Shown one piece after another: positions 1 through 9,085 of a stretch of DNA of 64,000 nucleotides (position 1 is its first letter; the number at the start of each line of letters is the position of its first letter). The notes below the pieces were generated by a model. It searched no databases and was not told the DNA's origin. It saw nothing but the letters and a program-made list of their open reading frames with translations. A program made the position numbers and the translations under genes. Source of the stretch: Burkholderiales bacterium (lineage in GTDB: Bacteria; Pseudomonadota; Gammaproteobacteria; Burkholderiales; SG8-39); assembly GCA_027493935.1 (NCBI GenBank), contig JAOSJV010000001.1, positions 1,054,001-1,118,000 on the forward strand, given 5' to 3'.

Positions 1-126
1 GTCGAGCGCGAGTCGCTCGAGCAGCGCGGACTCACCGAGGGCGATCTGATCGTGCCGGTCGCGGTGATGAGCGCCGAGGAGCTCGTCAGGCGCATGGAAG
101 CGCAGGACGTGGTCATCGGGTGCTAG
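1..126 (+). CDS. dsrF: DsrF (TusC-like), C-terminal fragment
   Basis: The window opens inside this gene and only the last 41 codons are visible, ending at TAG. The fragment reads as the end of a DsrF/TusC subunit: a GDL-IVPV-V strand followed by a helix ending in VVIG. DsrF belongs to the DsrE2F2H2 cytoplasmic sulfur-transfer hexamer, which hands persulfide sulfur to DsrC. The assignment rests on this short tail plus its position directly before dsrH, dsrC and dsrM. The 5' part lies outside the window. Confidence 0.7.
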   Translation, partial: VERESLEQRGLTEGDLIVPVAVMSAEELVRRMEAQDVVIGC

Positions 127-146
127 AGTTGGTTCACAGAGAAACG

Positions 147-252
147 TCATGCCTGCCCGCGCTGCTCACCCCCGCGCGCTCGTGTCGCGGGCGGAAATCC
201 ATCCGGCGCATGCCGAATGACCTCCCGGATCCCCGCTTTCGCGGGGATGACA
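147..252. repeat. Dispersed palindromic repeat, family A, copy 1 (degenerate left half)
   Basis: A perfect hairpin (ATCCCCGCTTTCGCGGGGAT, 229-248) ends the dsrF-dsrH gap. A more degraded inverted partner precedes it (about 155-205, GTCAT followed by arms CCCGCG and CGCGGG). The same paired design recurs between other genes in this window. It is a REP/BIME-like intergenic element located inside an operon. Confidence 0.7.
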
Positions 253-283
253 TGGCCGCAGGGTTGCCGAAGGGTTGCGAACA

Positions 284-583
284 ATGCTGCACATCGTGAA
301 CAAGTCGCCCTACGAGCGGACCGCGCTCGCGAGCTGCCTCGCGCACGCCGCGAAGGGCTCGGCGGTGATCCTTATCGAGGATGCGGTGTACGCCGCGGTC
401 AAGGGCGGCGCGGCCGAGGCCGAGCTCGCGCGCGCGATCGGCCGCGTGGACGTCTACGCGCTCGGTCCGGACATCGAGGCGCGCGGAATGAAGGATCGAG
501 TCATGGATGGGGTCAAGGTGGTGGACTACGGCGGCTTCGTCGATCTCGCGGCGGAGCACCGCACGAACCAGTCCTGGCTTTGA
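284..583 (+). CDS. dsrH: DsrH (TusB-like) sulfur relay subunit
   Basis: This 99-residue cytoplasmic protein begins [10 protein letters not shown], the hallmark start of DsrH/TusB. DsrH is the third subunit of the DsrEFH complex, which moves sulfane sulfur towards DsrC. A cysteine near residue 17 (ALASCLAHA) matches the position of the conserved DsrH cysteine. I chose the ATG at 284 rather than the in-frame TTG at 275 because it gives the family N-terminus. The gene follows dsrF after a repeat-containing gap and precedes dsrC by 67 bases. Confidence 0.93.
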   Translation: MLHIVNKSPYERTALASCLAHAAKGSAVILIEDAVYAAVKGGAAEAELARAIGRVDVYALGPDIEARGMKDRVMDGVKVVDYGGFVDLAAEHRTNQSWL

Positions 584-650
584 GGGCAGCGAGCGGCCGC
601 CTGGGGCGGCCGCGGGGAATTCGGAACCAGCTCACTCACGGAGGCAAAGC

Positions 651-983
651 ATGGCGATCGAAGTGGCCGACAAGACTTACGAGACCGACGAGGAGGGCTA
701 TCTCGTCAACCTGTCCGACTGGAGCGAGGAGGTGGCGAACCACATCGCCGAGTCGGAGGGCATCACGATGACCGACAACCACTGGGAGGTCGTCAACTTC
801 CTGCGCGAGTACTACAACGAGTTCCAGATCGCGCCGGCGGTGCGCGTGCTCACCAAGGCGATCGGCAAGAAGCTCGGGTCGGACAAGGGCAACAGCAAGT
901 ACCTGTACGAGCTCTTCCCGTACGGTCCGGCGAAGCAGGCGTGCAAGATCGCCGGGCTGCCGAAGCCGACCGGGTGCGTGTAG
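651..983 (+). CDS. dsrC: DsrC (TusE-like) sulfur carrier
   Basis: This 110-residue protein is the central sulfur carrier of the Dsr pathway. The C-terminal arm ends in TGCV, with Cys109 penultimate and a second cysteine, Cys98, eleven residues earlier ([11 protein letters not shown]). Presence of both cysteines marks a true DsrC that can form the trisulfide or persulfide exchanged with DsrAB, DsrEFH and DsrMKJOP. Single-cysteine TusE or RspA relatives lack one of them. A GGAGGC ribosome binding site lies just upstream of the ATG. The gene looks intact. Confidence 0.97.
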   Translation: MAIEVADKTYETDEEGYLVNLSDWSEEVANHIAESEGITMTDNHWEVVNFLREYYNEFQIAPAVRVLTKAIGKKLGSDKGNSKYLYELFPYGPAKQACKIAGLPKPTGCV

Positions 984-1003
984 CGCGCGCCGCGCGCACG
1001 GTT

Positions 1004-1080
1004 TGTCATCCCCGCAAACGCGGAGATCCAGCGAGCCTCCAGTGCGGCAGCCGTGGATCCCCGCACGCGCGGGAATGACG
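1004..1080. repeat. Dispersed palindromic repeat, family A, copy 2
   Basis: The dsrC-dsrM gap is filled by a two-hairpin element. Its left half reads GTCATCCCCGCAAACGCGGA and its right half reads GGATCCCCGCACGCGCGGGA followed by ATGAC. The outer GTCAT and ATGAC are inverted repeats of each other. The layout is the same as copies 1, 3 and 4. Confidence 0.8.
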
Positions 1081-1106
1081 CATCGATCGCCGGCCGGATG
1101 GCAAGC

Positions 1107-1838
1107 ATGAGCGCAGTAACGATCATCTACGCGTGCCTCTTCTACGCCGCCACGGCGATGCTCGTCGTCGGCCTCGCGGCGAAGATCGCCGGCTACGCGC
1201 GCACGCCGGCGCCGCTCACCGTTCCGACCACCCCGGCGCCGCGCACGCGCGCCGGGGTGGCGCTGCGAATGGCGCGCGAGGTGGCGCTCTTCGAGAGCCT
1301 GTTCCGCGCGAACAAATGGACCTGGCTCTTCGGCTGGCTCTTCCACGCGGCGCTGGCGCTCGTTCTCTTCCGCCATCTGCGCTACTTCACCGAGCCGGTA
1401 TGGGCGGCGGTCGCGCTGGCGCAACCCGCCGGCGTCTACGCCGGGTTCGCGATGCTCGCCGGCCTCGCCGGCCTCTGGGCGCGGCGCTTCCTGGTCGAGC
1501 GCATCCGCTACATCTCGACCTGGTCCGATCATCTGATGCTCGCGCTACTTGTTTTGATCGCGCTGTCGGGCCTGATGATGAAGTACGTGTCGCACACCGA
1601 CGTCGTCGCGGTGAAGGCGTTCATGCTCGGGCTAATGCGGTTCGACTGGCAGCCGCTGCCTGCCGATGGGCCGCTCCTCGTGCATCTCTTCCTGGCGGCG
1701 GCGCTGATGGCGCTCTTCCCCGCGAGCAAGCTCCTGCACGCGCCGGGCGTCTTCTTCAGCCCGACGCGCAACCAGGCCGACGACTCGCGCGAGCGGCGCC
1801 GCCTCGCGCCGTGGGCCGCCGAGCTGGAGAAGAAGTGA
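1107..1838 (+). CDS. dsrM: DsrM, membrane cytochrome b subunit of DsrMKJOP
   Basis: This 243-residue integral membrane protein is related to the gamma subunit of nitrate reductase (NarI type). It has about five hydrophobic segments: near residues 5-25, 70-95, 105-130, 145-170 and 190-212. Histidines within them are the expected haem b ligands. DsrM exchanges electrons with the quinone pool and contacts DsrK. The start could be the ATG at 1107 or the one three codons earlier at 1098; neither has a strong ribosome site. The stop overlaps the dsrK start (TGATG), indicating coupled translation. Confidence 0.92.
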   Translation: MSAVTIIYACLFYAATAMLVVGLAAKIAGYARTPAPLTVPTTPAPRTRAGVALRMAREVALFESLFRANKWTWLFGWLFHAALALVLFRHLRYFTEPVWAAVALAQPAGVYAGFAMLAGLAGLWARRFLVERIRYISTWSDHLMLALLVLIALSGLMMKYVSHTDVVAVKAFMLGLMRFDWQPLPADGPLLVHLFLAAALMALFPASKLLHAPGVFFSPTRNQADDSRERRRLAPWAAELEKK

Positions 1839-3334
1839 TGGGCGCACCGGAGTTCCAGACCCCGCCGCTGAAGGAGTACCCGGTCATCCCGATCCTGGCG
1901 AAGGATGCGATGGCGGGGAGCAGGCCCTACGTCGCCTCGGAGAAGATGAACGAGGCGATCGGCTTTCCCGGCAAACTCGTCGAGGGCTGGCAGGCAAGGG
2001 CAATCGCCAAGATGGGCGAGCTCCTCGGCAAGTACCGCTCGCTCAAGGTTTTCCTCGACGCGTGCGTGCACTGCGGCGCGTGCACCGACAAGTGCCAGTA
2101 CTTCCTCGGCACCGGCGATCCGAAGAACATGCCGGTCGCGCGGCAGGAGCTCGTTCGCAAGGTCTACCGGCGCTACTTCACCTTCGCGGGCAAGTACTTC
2201 CCGAGGCTCGTCGGCGCCGAGGATCTGACCGAGGCGGTGCTCGAGGACTGGTACCGCTACTTCAACCAGTGCTCGGAGTGCCGCCGCTGCTCGGTGTACT
2301 GCCCCTACGGCATCGACACCGCCGAGATCACCATGGCCGCCAAGGAGATCATGGACTCGGTGGGCGTGGGCCAGAAGTACACGAACGAGATCATCGGCAA
2401 AGTCCACAGACTCGGCAACAACCTCGGCCTGCCCGGGCCCGCCCTCGCGGACACGCTCGAGACCCTCGAGGAGGAGATCAAGGAAGACACCGGCGCGGAC
2501 GTCCGACTGCCGGTGAACGAGGCGGGCGCCGAGGTGCTGGTGATCACGCCCTCGGCCGACTTTTTCGCCGAGCCGCACGTCTTCAGCCTGATCGGCTATG
2601 CCAAGGTGTTCCACGCCGCGGGCATTCGGTGGACGCTGTCCTCGCACGCCTCCGAGGCCGGCAACTTCGGTTTGTTCATCGGCAGCTACGAGCAGATGCG
2701 CAAGATCGCGCTGCGCATCCGCGAGGCGGCGCTCGAACTCGGCGTGAGGCGCATCGTCGTCGGCGAGTGCGGCCATGCCTGGCGCGTCGCCTACAGCTTC
2801 TGGAACACGCTGATCGGGCCGTTCGACTTCCTCGATCCCCGCTATCCGGCGCCGCAGCACATCTGCGAGCTGACCGACGATCTCATCCGGCGCGGCGCGA
2901 TCCGGCTCGACAAGGAGGCGAACGACGCGCGGGTTGTGACGTTCCACGACTCGTGCAACGTAGCACGCGGGGCGGGCATGGGCGGGATTGCGCGCGGCCA
3001 GTTCATCATCCCGCGGCGGATCATCCAAGCCGCCTGCAACCACTTCCACGACATGGCCCCCGAGACGATCCACGAGGCGACATTCTGCTGCGGGGGCGGC
3101 GGAGGGCTCCTCACCGACGAGCTCACCGAGCTCCGCGTGAAGGGCGCGCTGCCGCGCATGGAGGCGCTCAAGGCGGTGGTGGACGAGCACGGCGTCAACT
3201 TCATGGCGACGATCTGCGCGATCTGCAAGGCGCAGTTCAGCAAGGTGCTGCCGTACTACCGGTTCGACATGAGCATGATCGGCGGAGTGCACCAGCTCGT
3301 CGGCGACGCCATCCGGCTCGGCCGCAACGACTGA
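1838..3334 (+). CDS. dsrK: DsrK, HdrD-like iron-sulfur catalytic subunit
   Basis: This 498-residue protein resembles the catalytic subunit of heterodisulfide reductase. Two 4Fe-4S cluster motifs lie in the N-terminal third (CVHCGACTDKC at residues 76-86 and CSECRRCSVYC near residue 143). Cysteine-rich CCG-type elements follow (HDSCN near 370, FCCGGGGG near 416, CAICK near 457) and would hold the special catalytic cluster. DsrK is the presumed site where the DsrC disulfide or trisulfide exchanges electrons with DsrMKJOP. It overlaps dsrM, and dsrL follows after 26 bases. Confidence 0.96.
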   Translation: MGAPEFQTPPLKEYPVIPILAKDAMAGSRPYVASEKMNEAIGFPGKLVEGWQARAIAKMGELLGKYRSLKVFLDACVHCGACTDKCQYFLGTGDPKNMPVARQELVRKVYRRYFTFAGKYFPRLVGAEDLTEAVLEDWYRYFNQCSECRRCSVYCPYGIDTAEITMAAKEIMDSVGVGQKYTNEIIGKVHRLGNNLGLPGPALADTLETLEEEIKEDTGADVRLPVNEAGAEVLVITPSADFFAEPHVFSLIGYAKVFHAAGIRWTLSSHASEAGNFGLFIGSYEQMRKIALRIREAALELGVRRIVVGECGHAWRVAYSFWNTLIGPFDFLDPRYPAPQHICELTDDLIRRGAIRLDKEANDARVVTFHDSCNVARGAGMGGIARGQFIIPRRIIQAACNHFHDMAPETIHEATFCCGGGGGLLTDELTELRVKGALPRMEALKAVVDEHGVNFMATICAICKAQFSKVLPYYRFDMSMIGGVHQLVGDAIRLGRND

Positions 3335-3360
3335 AGTCCTCGAGGAGATTGGAGATAGAG

Positions 3361-5338
3361 ATGTCGGCCACCATGGACACGAAACCCGCCACTGGTCCCT
3401 CGGCCGGGAAGCTCACCTTCCGCCGCTTCAAGGACGGCGACGCGAAGTGGCGCAGCTGGAGCGAGTACATCTTCCAGGCCGGCCACACGCACAAGTGCCC
3501 GACCTACCAGAAGAGCACGCCGCCCTGCCAGGCGAGCTGCCCTTCGGGCGAGGACATCCGCGGCTACCTCGCGATCGTGCGTGGCACCGAGAAGCCGCCG
3601 GCGGGCATGCCGTGGCAGGAGTACGCGTGGCGGCGTCTGACCGAGGCGAACCCGTTTCCGGCGGTGATGGGGCGGGTGTGCCCGGCTCCGTGCGAGTCCG
3701 GCTGCAACCGCAACGAGGTAGAGGACTTCGTCGGCATCAATTCGGTCGAGCATTTCCTCGGCGACTACGCGATCAAGAACGGCCTGGCGTTCGACAAGCC
3801 GGCGCACTCGACCGGGAAGAAGGTGGCGGTGATCGGCGGCGGTCCCGCCGGGCTTTCCTGCGCCTACCAGCTCGCGCTGATGGGGCATGCGGTCACGATC
3901 TTCGACGAGCACGCGGAGCTCGGGGGGATGATGCGCTACGGCATTCCCGGCTTCCGCACCCCGCGCGACGTGCTCGACGCGGAGATCCAGCGCATCCTCG
4001 ACCTCGGAGTCGAGGCGCGCCTGAAGACGCGCGTGGGCACCGACGTGGCGATGGACGAGATCCAGCGCCGCTTCGACGCGGTCTTCATGGGGCTCGGCGC
4101 GCAGGGCGGCCGGCCGCTCCCGGTGCCCGGATCGGAGGCGCCGAACTGTGTCACCGCCACGGCGTTCCTGCGCGCGTTCAACGACGGCCGGCTGCGGCAC
4201 GTCGGCAAGCGCGTGGTGGAGGTCGGCGGCGGCGACACCTCGATCGACGTCGCCACCGTCGCGCGGCGACTCGGGCACATCGAGCACCCACACGGCGGCG
4301 GCCACCCGGAGATGGTCATCCTCGGCAAGCAGGCGCAGGACGTCGCCGAAGTCTCCGCCCGCGGCGGTGCGGACGTCACGCTGACCTCGGTCTTCTCGAT
4401 CGAGAACATGCAGGCCAACCGGCTCGAGATCGAGCACGCGCTCGCCGAGGGCGTCGCGATCCGCGACGGCTGGGCGCCGGTGGAGGGTCATGCGCGGCAA
4501 GGACGGTCGCGCGACCGGGCTGAAGATCGCGCAGTGCGAGGCGCGCTTCGTCGGCCCGAAGCTCGAGATCAAGGTGAACGAGGCGACCGCAGAGATCGTT
4601 CCCGCCGATCTGGTCGTCTCGGCGATCGGCCAGGCGGTCGACTTCACGGGGCTCGAGAGCTTCGACAACGGCAAGGGAATGATGTCGGCGGACAAGAACT
4701 ACCAGGTCGCGGGCAACAAGGGCGTGTTCGCCGGCGGCGACGTGCTGCGGCCGCATCTGCTGACGAGCGCCATTGGCCAGGGCTGGATCGCGGCCGAGGG
4801 CATCGACCGGCACCTGCGCGGCGAGGGTCAGGAGAAGCGGCCCAGGATCGACGTGCATTCGTTCGACCTGATGCGCAAGCTGCTCGAGAAGGGCCTCACG
4901 ATGGAGGAGGCTCCGCACGAGCCGGTGCGCGGCACCTCGGCGGCGGGCTTCGCCGTGCACAACTACGACGACCGCTCCGGCCGCTATGTCATCCCGCACG
5001 ACCAGCTGTTCCTCGGCCACTTCCAGCGCACGGAGCGCCACCAGCGCGCCGTGACGACCCTCTCCGCGGAGCAGGCGCTCGGCAACTTCCAGGAGCGGCT
5101 GCAGGCGCTCTCCGAGAAGGACGTCGTCGCCGAGGCCAAGCGCTGCATGAGCTGCGGGCTGTGCTTCGAGTGCGACAACTGCGTCGTCTACTGCCCGCAG
5201 CACGCGGTGTTCCGGGTCAAGAAGGACCGCGCGACCACCGGCCGCTACGTCGACACCGACTACACGAAGTGCATCGGCTGCCACATCTGCCGCGATGTCT
5301 GCCCGACCGGCTACATCCAGATGGGGCTGGGCGAGTGA
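3361..5338 (+). CDS. dsrL: DsrL, NAD(P)H:acceptor oxidoreductase, with one frameshift
   Basis: DsrL is an iron-sulfur flavoprotein related to the small subunit of glutamate synthase. In sulfur oxidisers it couples DsrAB to NAD(P). Order: N-terminal cysteine region (TPPCQASCPSGEDIRGYL), FAD-binding GGGPAGLSCAYQ, an NAD(P)-binding GGGDTSIDV, then a C-terminal ferredoxin domain with CMSCGLCFECDNC and CIGCHICRDVC. The frame breaks at 4485-4487 (GAGGGTC). Removing one G gives VEVMRGKDG and restores a roughly 658-residue protein of normal DsrL length. I regard this as a sequencing error rather than decay, since both halves keep all their motifs. Confidence 0.92.
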
Positions 5339-5366
5339 AGACGCGGGAAGTGGACAGCGGCTTGCA

Positions 5367-5485
5367 CCAACCCGGCGGCTTCGCCGCCACCCCTCCTCGC
5401 AGAGGAGGGGAGACACCATTCCCCTCGTTTCCAAGGAGGGGTGCCGGGCGAAGCCCGGTGGGGTGGTTCGCGCGCGAGCGCGGCG
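5367..5485. repeat. Dispersed three-hairpin repeat, family B, copy 1
   Basis: The gap between dsrL and dsrJ contains a structured element. GGCGGCTTCGCCGCC is one hairpin. CCCCTCCTCGCAGAGGAGGGG is a second. A CCCCTCGTTTCCAAGGAGGGG arm is the third. A GCCGGGCGAAGCCCGG stem and GGGGTGGT close it. A reverse-oriented relative with the same order lies at 8982-9085. Confidence 0.7.
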
Positions 5486-5529
5486 GGGGTGGTTCGACCG
5501 TCGGACCAGTTCGTTGAGCGATTGAAAGC

Positions 5530-5937
5530 GTGAAGCGCGTACTCGAGGCCGTGGTCGTCGGAGCAGCGCTCGCGACCGCGCTCGCAACCGGCTGGGCGAT
5601 CTCGCAGGAGCGCGGCGCGCCAGCGGGGCGGGTGCCGAAGCCGGCGATCGTGCAGGCGAGGGGCGACAAGTGCGTCGAGCCCGTCGAATTCATGCGCCGC
5701 AGCCACATGCAGGTGCTGCTGCACCAGCGCGACCGGACCGTGCACGAGGGTATCCGCACGAAGGGCCACAGCCTGAAGGGCTGCGTCGAATGCCACGCGA
5801 GCGCGGCCACGGGCAGCGTCGCGGCGGAGGAGGGCGATTTCTGCCGAAGCTGCCACAGCTACGCCGCGGTCAGGATCGACTGCTTCGAGTGCCACGCGTC
5901 GCGGCCGCAGGCGGTCGCGGGAGGGGTGAAGCCGTGA
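5530..5937 (+). CDS. dsrJ: DsrJ, triheme periplasmic cytochrome c
   Basis: This 135-residue protein starts at GTG and has an N-terminal hydrophobic segment (residues 5-25) acting as signal or anchor. Three CxxCH haem sites are visible: CVECH (85-89), CRSCH (105-109) and CFECH (118-122). The motif DKCVEPVEFMRRSHM around Cys48 is typical of DsrJ, where the cysteine is an unusual haem ligand. DsrJ is the periplasmic cytochrome of DsrMKJOP. Its stop overlaps the dsrO start (GTGA). Confidence 0.94.
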   Translation: MKRVLEAVVVGAALATALATGWAISQERGAPAGRVPKPAIVQARGDKCVEPVEFMRRSHMQVLLHQRDRTVHEGIRTKGHSLKGCVECHASAATGSVAAEEGDFCRSCHSYAAVRIDCFECHASRPQAVAGGVKP

Positions 5938-6668
5938 GCGGTCGCGACGCCGCGCGGCGGCAGTTCCTCGCCTGGGGCGCCGGCGCGCTCGCGACGCTGA
6001 CCATCGCCCCGGGCGTGCTGCTCCTGCGGCCCGTGCACGGCCGTGCGCCCGAGCAGGCCGTCACCGGAAAGGCGCGCTGGGGCCTGCTGATCGACACCAA
6101 CAGGTGCGCGGCGGGCTGCGACGCGTGCGTCACCGCCTGCAACCGGGAGAACGGGCTCTCCGGCGCGACCCGCGAAACGGACGCGCAGTGGATCCGCAAG
6201 GTCGAGCTGAGGGACCCGCGCACCGGGCGAAAGGCGTCCCTGCCCGTGATGTGCCAGCACTGCGAGCACCCGCCCTGCGTGGACGTGTGCCCGACCGGGG
6301 CATCATTCCGGCGCGCCGACGGCATCGTGCTCGTCGACAAGCACATCTGCATCGGCTGCCGCTACTGCATGATGGCCTGCCCCTACAAGGCGCGCTCGCT
6401 CGTGCACGAGCCGCTCGCGGACCAGCAGCCGGACGTGCCGCGCGGCAAGGGCACGGTCGAGTCGTGCACGCTGTGCGTGCATCGCGTGGATCGCGGCGAG
6501 CGGCCGGCGTGCGTGGAGGCCTGTGCCGCAGCGGGCCGCGGCGCGATCGTGTTCGGCGACCTGAACGACCCGGCGAGCGCGATCGCGCGGCGCATCGCGC
6601 AGTATCCGTCGGTACAGGTGCGCGCCGACCTCGGCCTGAATCCGGGCGTACGGTACGAGGGGATCTGA
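5934..6668 (+). CDS. dsrO: DsrO, periplasmic ferredoxin subunit with Tat signal
   Basis: This 244-residue protein begins with a twin-arginine signal (RRQFLAWGAG, residues 8-17), so it is exported folded. Several cysteine clusters for 4Fe-4S centres follow: CAAGCDACVTAC, CQHCEHPPCVDVC, CIGCRYCMMAC and CTLCVHRV. It passes electrons between DsrJ and the membrane subunit DsrP. The GTG start at 5934 overlaps the dsrJ stop. dsrP begins three bases after its stop. Confidence 0.94.
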   Translation: MSGRDAARRQFLAWGAGALATLTIAPGVLLLRPVHGRAPEQAVTGKARWGLLIDTNRCAAGCDACVTACNRENGLSGATRETDAQWIRKVELRDPRTGRKASLPVMCQHCEHPPCVDVCPTGASFRRADGIVLVDKHICIGCRYCMMACPYKARSLVHEPLADQQPDVPRGKGTVESCTLCVHRVDRGERPACVEACAAAGRGAIVFGDLNDPASAIARRIAQYPSVQVRADLGLNPGVRYEGI

Positions 6669-6671
6669 GGC

Positions 6672-7868
6672 GTGGAAATCGCGTACCGCGAGATCGAGGG
6701 ACGGAGCGGCGCCTACTGGCTGCTCCTGGCGGTGCTGGCCGCGGTGACGGCCGCCGGCCTCGCCGGGGCGTGGGCGATGGAGCACCATGGGCACATCGTG
6801 ACCGGCATGACGAACCAGATCGTCTGGGGCATGCCGCACGTCGTCGCCGTCTTCCTGATCGTGGCCGCCTCCGGCGCGCTCAACGTCGCATCGGTCGCGT
6901 CGGTGTTCGGAAAGGACTTCTACAAACCGCTCGCGCCGCTCTCGGGGTTGCTCGCCATCGCGCTCCTCGCCGGCGGCCTCGCGGTGCTAATGCTCGACCT
7001 CGGCCGCGCCGACCGGCTGGTCGTCGCGATGACCCGCTACAACTTCACCTCGATCTTCGCGCTGAACGTTTTCCTCTACACCGGCTTCTTCGCCGTCGTC
7101 GCGCTGTATCTCTGGACGATGATGGAGCGCCGCATGAACCGCTACGCGAAACCGGTCGGCTATGCGGCGTTCGTCTGGCGGCTCGTGCTCACCACCGGTA
7201 CCGGGTCGATCTTCGGTTTTCTCGTGGCGCGCCAGGCTTACGACTCGGCGATGCTCGCGCCGATGTTCATCGCCATGTCCTTCTCCTACGGACTCGCGGT
7301 GTATCTGGCGGTGCTGATCGCCGCCTACGCCTGGAGCGGGCGCGAGCTCGACGCGGCGATGCTGCGGCGCCTGAAGAACCTCCTCATCGTGATGATTGCG
7401 GCGGTGCTTTACTTTGTCGCGGTGTTCCACCTCACGAATCTCTACTTCGCCAGGCAGGTCGCTTTCGAGCGCTTCGTCCTGGCCGACGGCGGGATCTATC
7501 CGGCGCTTTTCTGGGGCGGCCAGATGGTGCTCGGCAGCTTGGTGCCGATGGCGATGCTCGCGCACCCGCGCCTGGGCGCTGCGCGCGGCACGGTGGTGGC
7601 CGCATCGCTGCTCGTGATCCTCGGCGGGCTTGCGCAGATGTACGTGACGATCATCGGCGGCCAGGCGTTCCCGCTCGAGCTCTTCCCCGGGGTGGAGGCG
7701 ACGAGCAGTTTCTTCGACGGGCGCATTCATCCCTACGCGCCGAGCCTGCCCGAGTTCGCGCTCGGGCTCGCCGGCATCGCGATCGCGGGAATGATCGTCG
7801 TCCTAGCGGTGAAGCTCCTTCGCTTCCTGCCCGAGCGCTTGGACGCCCGGCTGGGGGAGTCGTCTTGA
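6672..7868 (+). CDS. dsrP: DsrP, NrfD-family quinone-interacting membrane subunit
   Basis: This 398-residue polytopic protein has roughly ten membrane helices and belongs to the NrfD/PsrC family. Members take electrons from or pass them to quinone on behalf of a partner ferredoxin subunit, here DsrO. It starts at GTG (MEIAYREIEG) directly behind dsrO. No cofactor motif is expected in this family. It completes the DsrMKJOP complex, and the reading frame is intact. Confidence 0.93.
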   Translation: MEIAYREIEGRSGAYWLLLAVLAAVTAAGLAGAWAMEHHGHIVTGMTNQIVWGMPHVVAVFLIVAASGALNVASVASVFGKDFYKPLAPLSGLLAIALLAGGLAVLMLDLGRADRLVVAMTRYNFTSIFALNVFLYTGFFAVVALYLWTMMERRMNRYAKPVGYAAFVWRLVLTTGTGSIFGFLVARQAYDSAMLAPMFIAMSFSYGLAVYLAVLIAAYAWSGRELDAAMLRRLKNLLIVMIAAVLYFVAVFHLTNLYFARQVAFERFVLADGGIYPALFWGGQMVLGSLVPMAMLAHPRLGAARGTVVAASLLVILGGLAQMYVTIIGGQAFPLELFPGVEATSSFFDGRIHPYAPSLPEFALGLAGIAIAGMIVVLAVKLLRFLPERLDARLGESS

Positions 7869-7877
7869 GGATGCGCA

Positions 7878-7935
7878 GCACCCCCTCCCGCTCGCTCCCC
7901 CATCCAGGGGGAGGGAACGGGTGGGGGCCGAGCGT
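7878..7935. repeat. GC-rich palindromic element in the dsrP downstream gap
   Basis: The short gap after dsrP holds an imperfect hairpin of the form CCCCTCCC, then CTCCCCCATCCAGGGGGAGG, then GGGTGGGGG. It may be a shorter relative of family B. It could act as a transcript-processing or attenuation structure inside the operon, but no T-run follows, so it is not a typical terminator. Confidence 0.45.
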
Positions 7936-7956
7936 CGCGCTTGGGAACGCCCGTCG

Positions 7957-8960
7957 ATGAGCGGCGAGCATCCCTTCGCGCAGTTCGTCCGCATCGTCGG
8001 GCGCGGCCGGCACGGCGCGCGCGCGATGACCTACGACGAGGCGTACGCCGCGATGCGCATGATCTTGGCCGGCGACTGCCTGCCCGAGCAGGTCGGGGCG
8101 TTCCTCATGCTGATCCGCGTGCGCGAGGAAACGGCCGAAGAGCTCGCCGGCTTCGTCGCCGCGGTGCGCGAGACGATCCAGGCGCCGGGCGGCGTGCCGC
8201 CGGTGCGCATCGACTGGCCTTCGTATGCCGGGAAGCGCCGCCATCTGCCGTGGTTCCTGCTCGCCGCGCTGCTCGTCGCGTGCAACGGCCATCCGGTCCT
8301 GATGCATGGCATCGCGCGCGCGGGCGACGGCCGGATCTACGCGCCCGAGGCGCTCGCCCGGCTCGGCCTCCCGGTGTGCGCTGCCCTCGGAGATGCGGGC
8401 GAGGCGATCCGCAGGAGCAATTTCGCGTACGTGCCGCTGGAAGCGTTCGCGCCGCGGGTGGCCGGAATGATCGGGCTCCGCGCGCTCCTCGGGCTGCGCT
8501 CGCCGGCGAACAGCATCGCCCGCATGCTCAACCCGCTCGGCGCGCCGGTGCAGCTCGTCGGCATCTTCCATCCGAACTATCGCGACGTTCATCAGCAGGC
8601 CGCGGCGATTCTCGGCGCAGCGCACCTCGCCGTGCTGCGCGGCGAAGGCGGCGAGGCCGAGCGCAATCCGGACGTGCCGTGCCTCGTTCAGACGGCGTGC
8701 GACGGTGAGGAGCGAAGCGAGGAATGGCCCGCGCTGTTCTCCGGCGGGCGCCACCTCAAGGACACCGCGCTCGAGATCGGGCGGCTGGCCGCAGTCTGGC
8801 GCGGAGAGGCGACGGACGAGTACGGCGAGGCCGCGGTGGCCGGTACCGCGGCGATCGCGCTCAGGGCGCTCGGCGCGGCGCCCACCATCCCCGAGGCCGA
8901 GCGCGCGCCGCGCGGCGGCTCTGGGAGGAGCGCCCGAAGGCGCTCTTACGTGCGGCGTGA
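7957..8960 (+). CDS. TrpD2/YbiB-like phosphoribosyltransferase-fold protein, with one frameshift
   Basis: This protein of about 334 residues resembles the TrpD2 (YbiB) branch of the anthranilate phosphoribosyltransferase fold. Visible family features include a helical N-terminal domain (MTYDEAYAAMRMILAG), SYAGKRRHLPWFLLAA, MHGI and the RSPANSIARMLNPLG segment. TrpD2 proteins do not make tryptophan and some bind nucleic acids; the role here is unknown. It lies between dsrP and dsrN on the same strand, so it probably belongs to the Dsr operon. A missing base near 8908-8912 throws the frame. Adding one restores the normal ending RLWEERPKALLRAA at 8960. Unrepaired, the frame runs into the downstream repeat and stops at 9039. 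Confidence 0.75.
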
Positions 8961-8981
8961 TGGCGAGTCGCGCGCACCGGA

Positions 8982-9085
8982 TCGGCACCACCCCGCCGGC
9001 CATCCGGCCGGTACCCCTCCTGCGCGAGGGGGGGGGTGAGCAATCCCCTCCTTCGCGAGAAGGGGCGGCTGCGAAGCAGCCGGGA
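8982..9085. repeat. Dispersed three-hairpin repeat, family B, copy 2 (opposite orientation)
   Basis: The element separates the TrpD2-like gene from dsrN. Read in reverse complement it starts with GGCTGCTTCGCAGCC, then CCCCTTCTCGCGAAGGAGGGG, then CCCTCGCGCAGGAGGGG, then a CCGGCCGGATGGCCGG stem and GGGGTGGT. That is the same order of hairpins as the copy at 5367-5485. Confidence 0.7.

Noticed and set aside
2062..5517. A 1151-residue frame covering the dsrK-dsrL region
   Set aside because: Only the part from 3361 to the frame break is DsrL; the first third is out of frame with dsrK and the last third is shifted by the indel.
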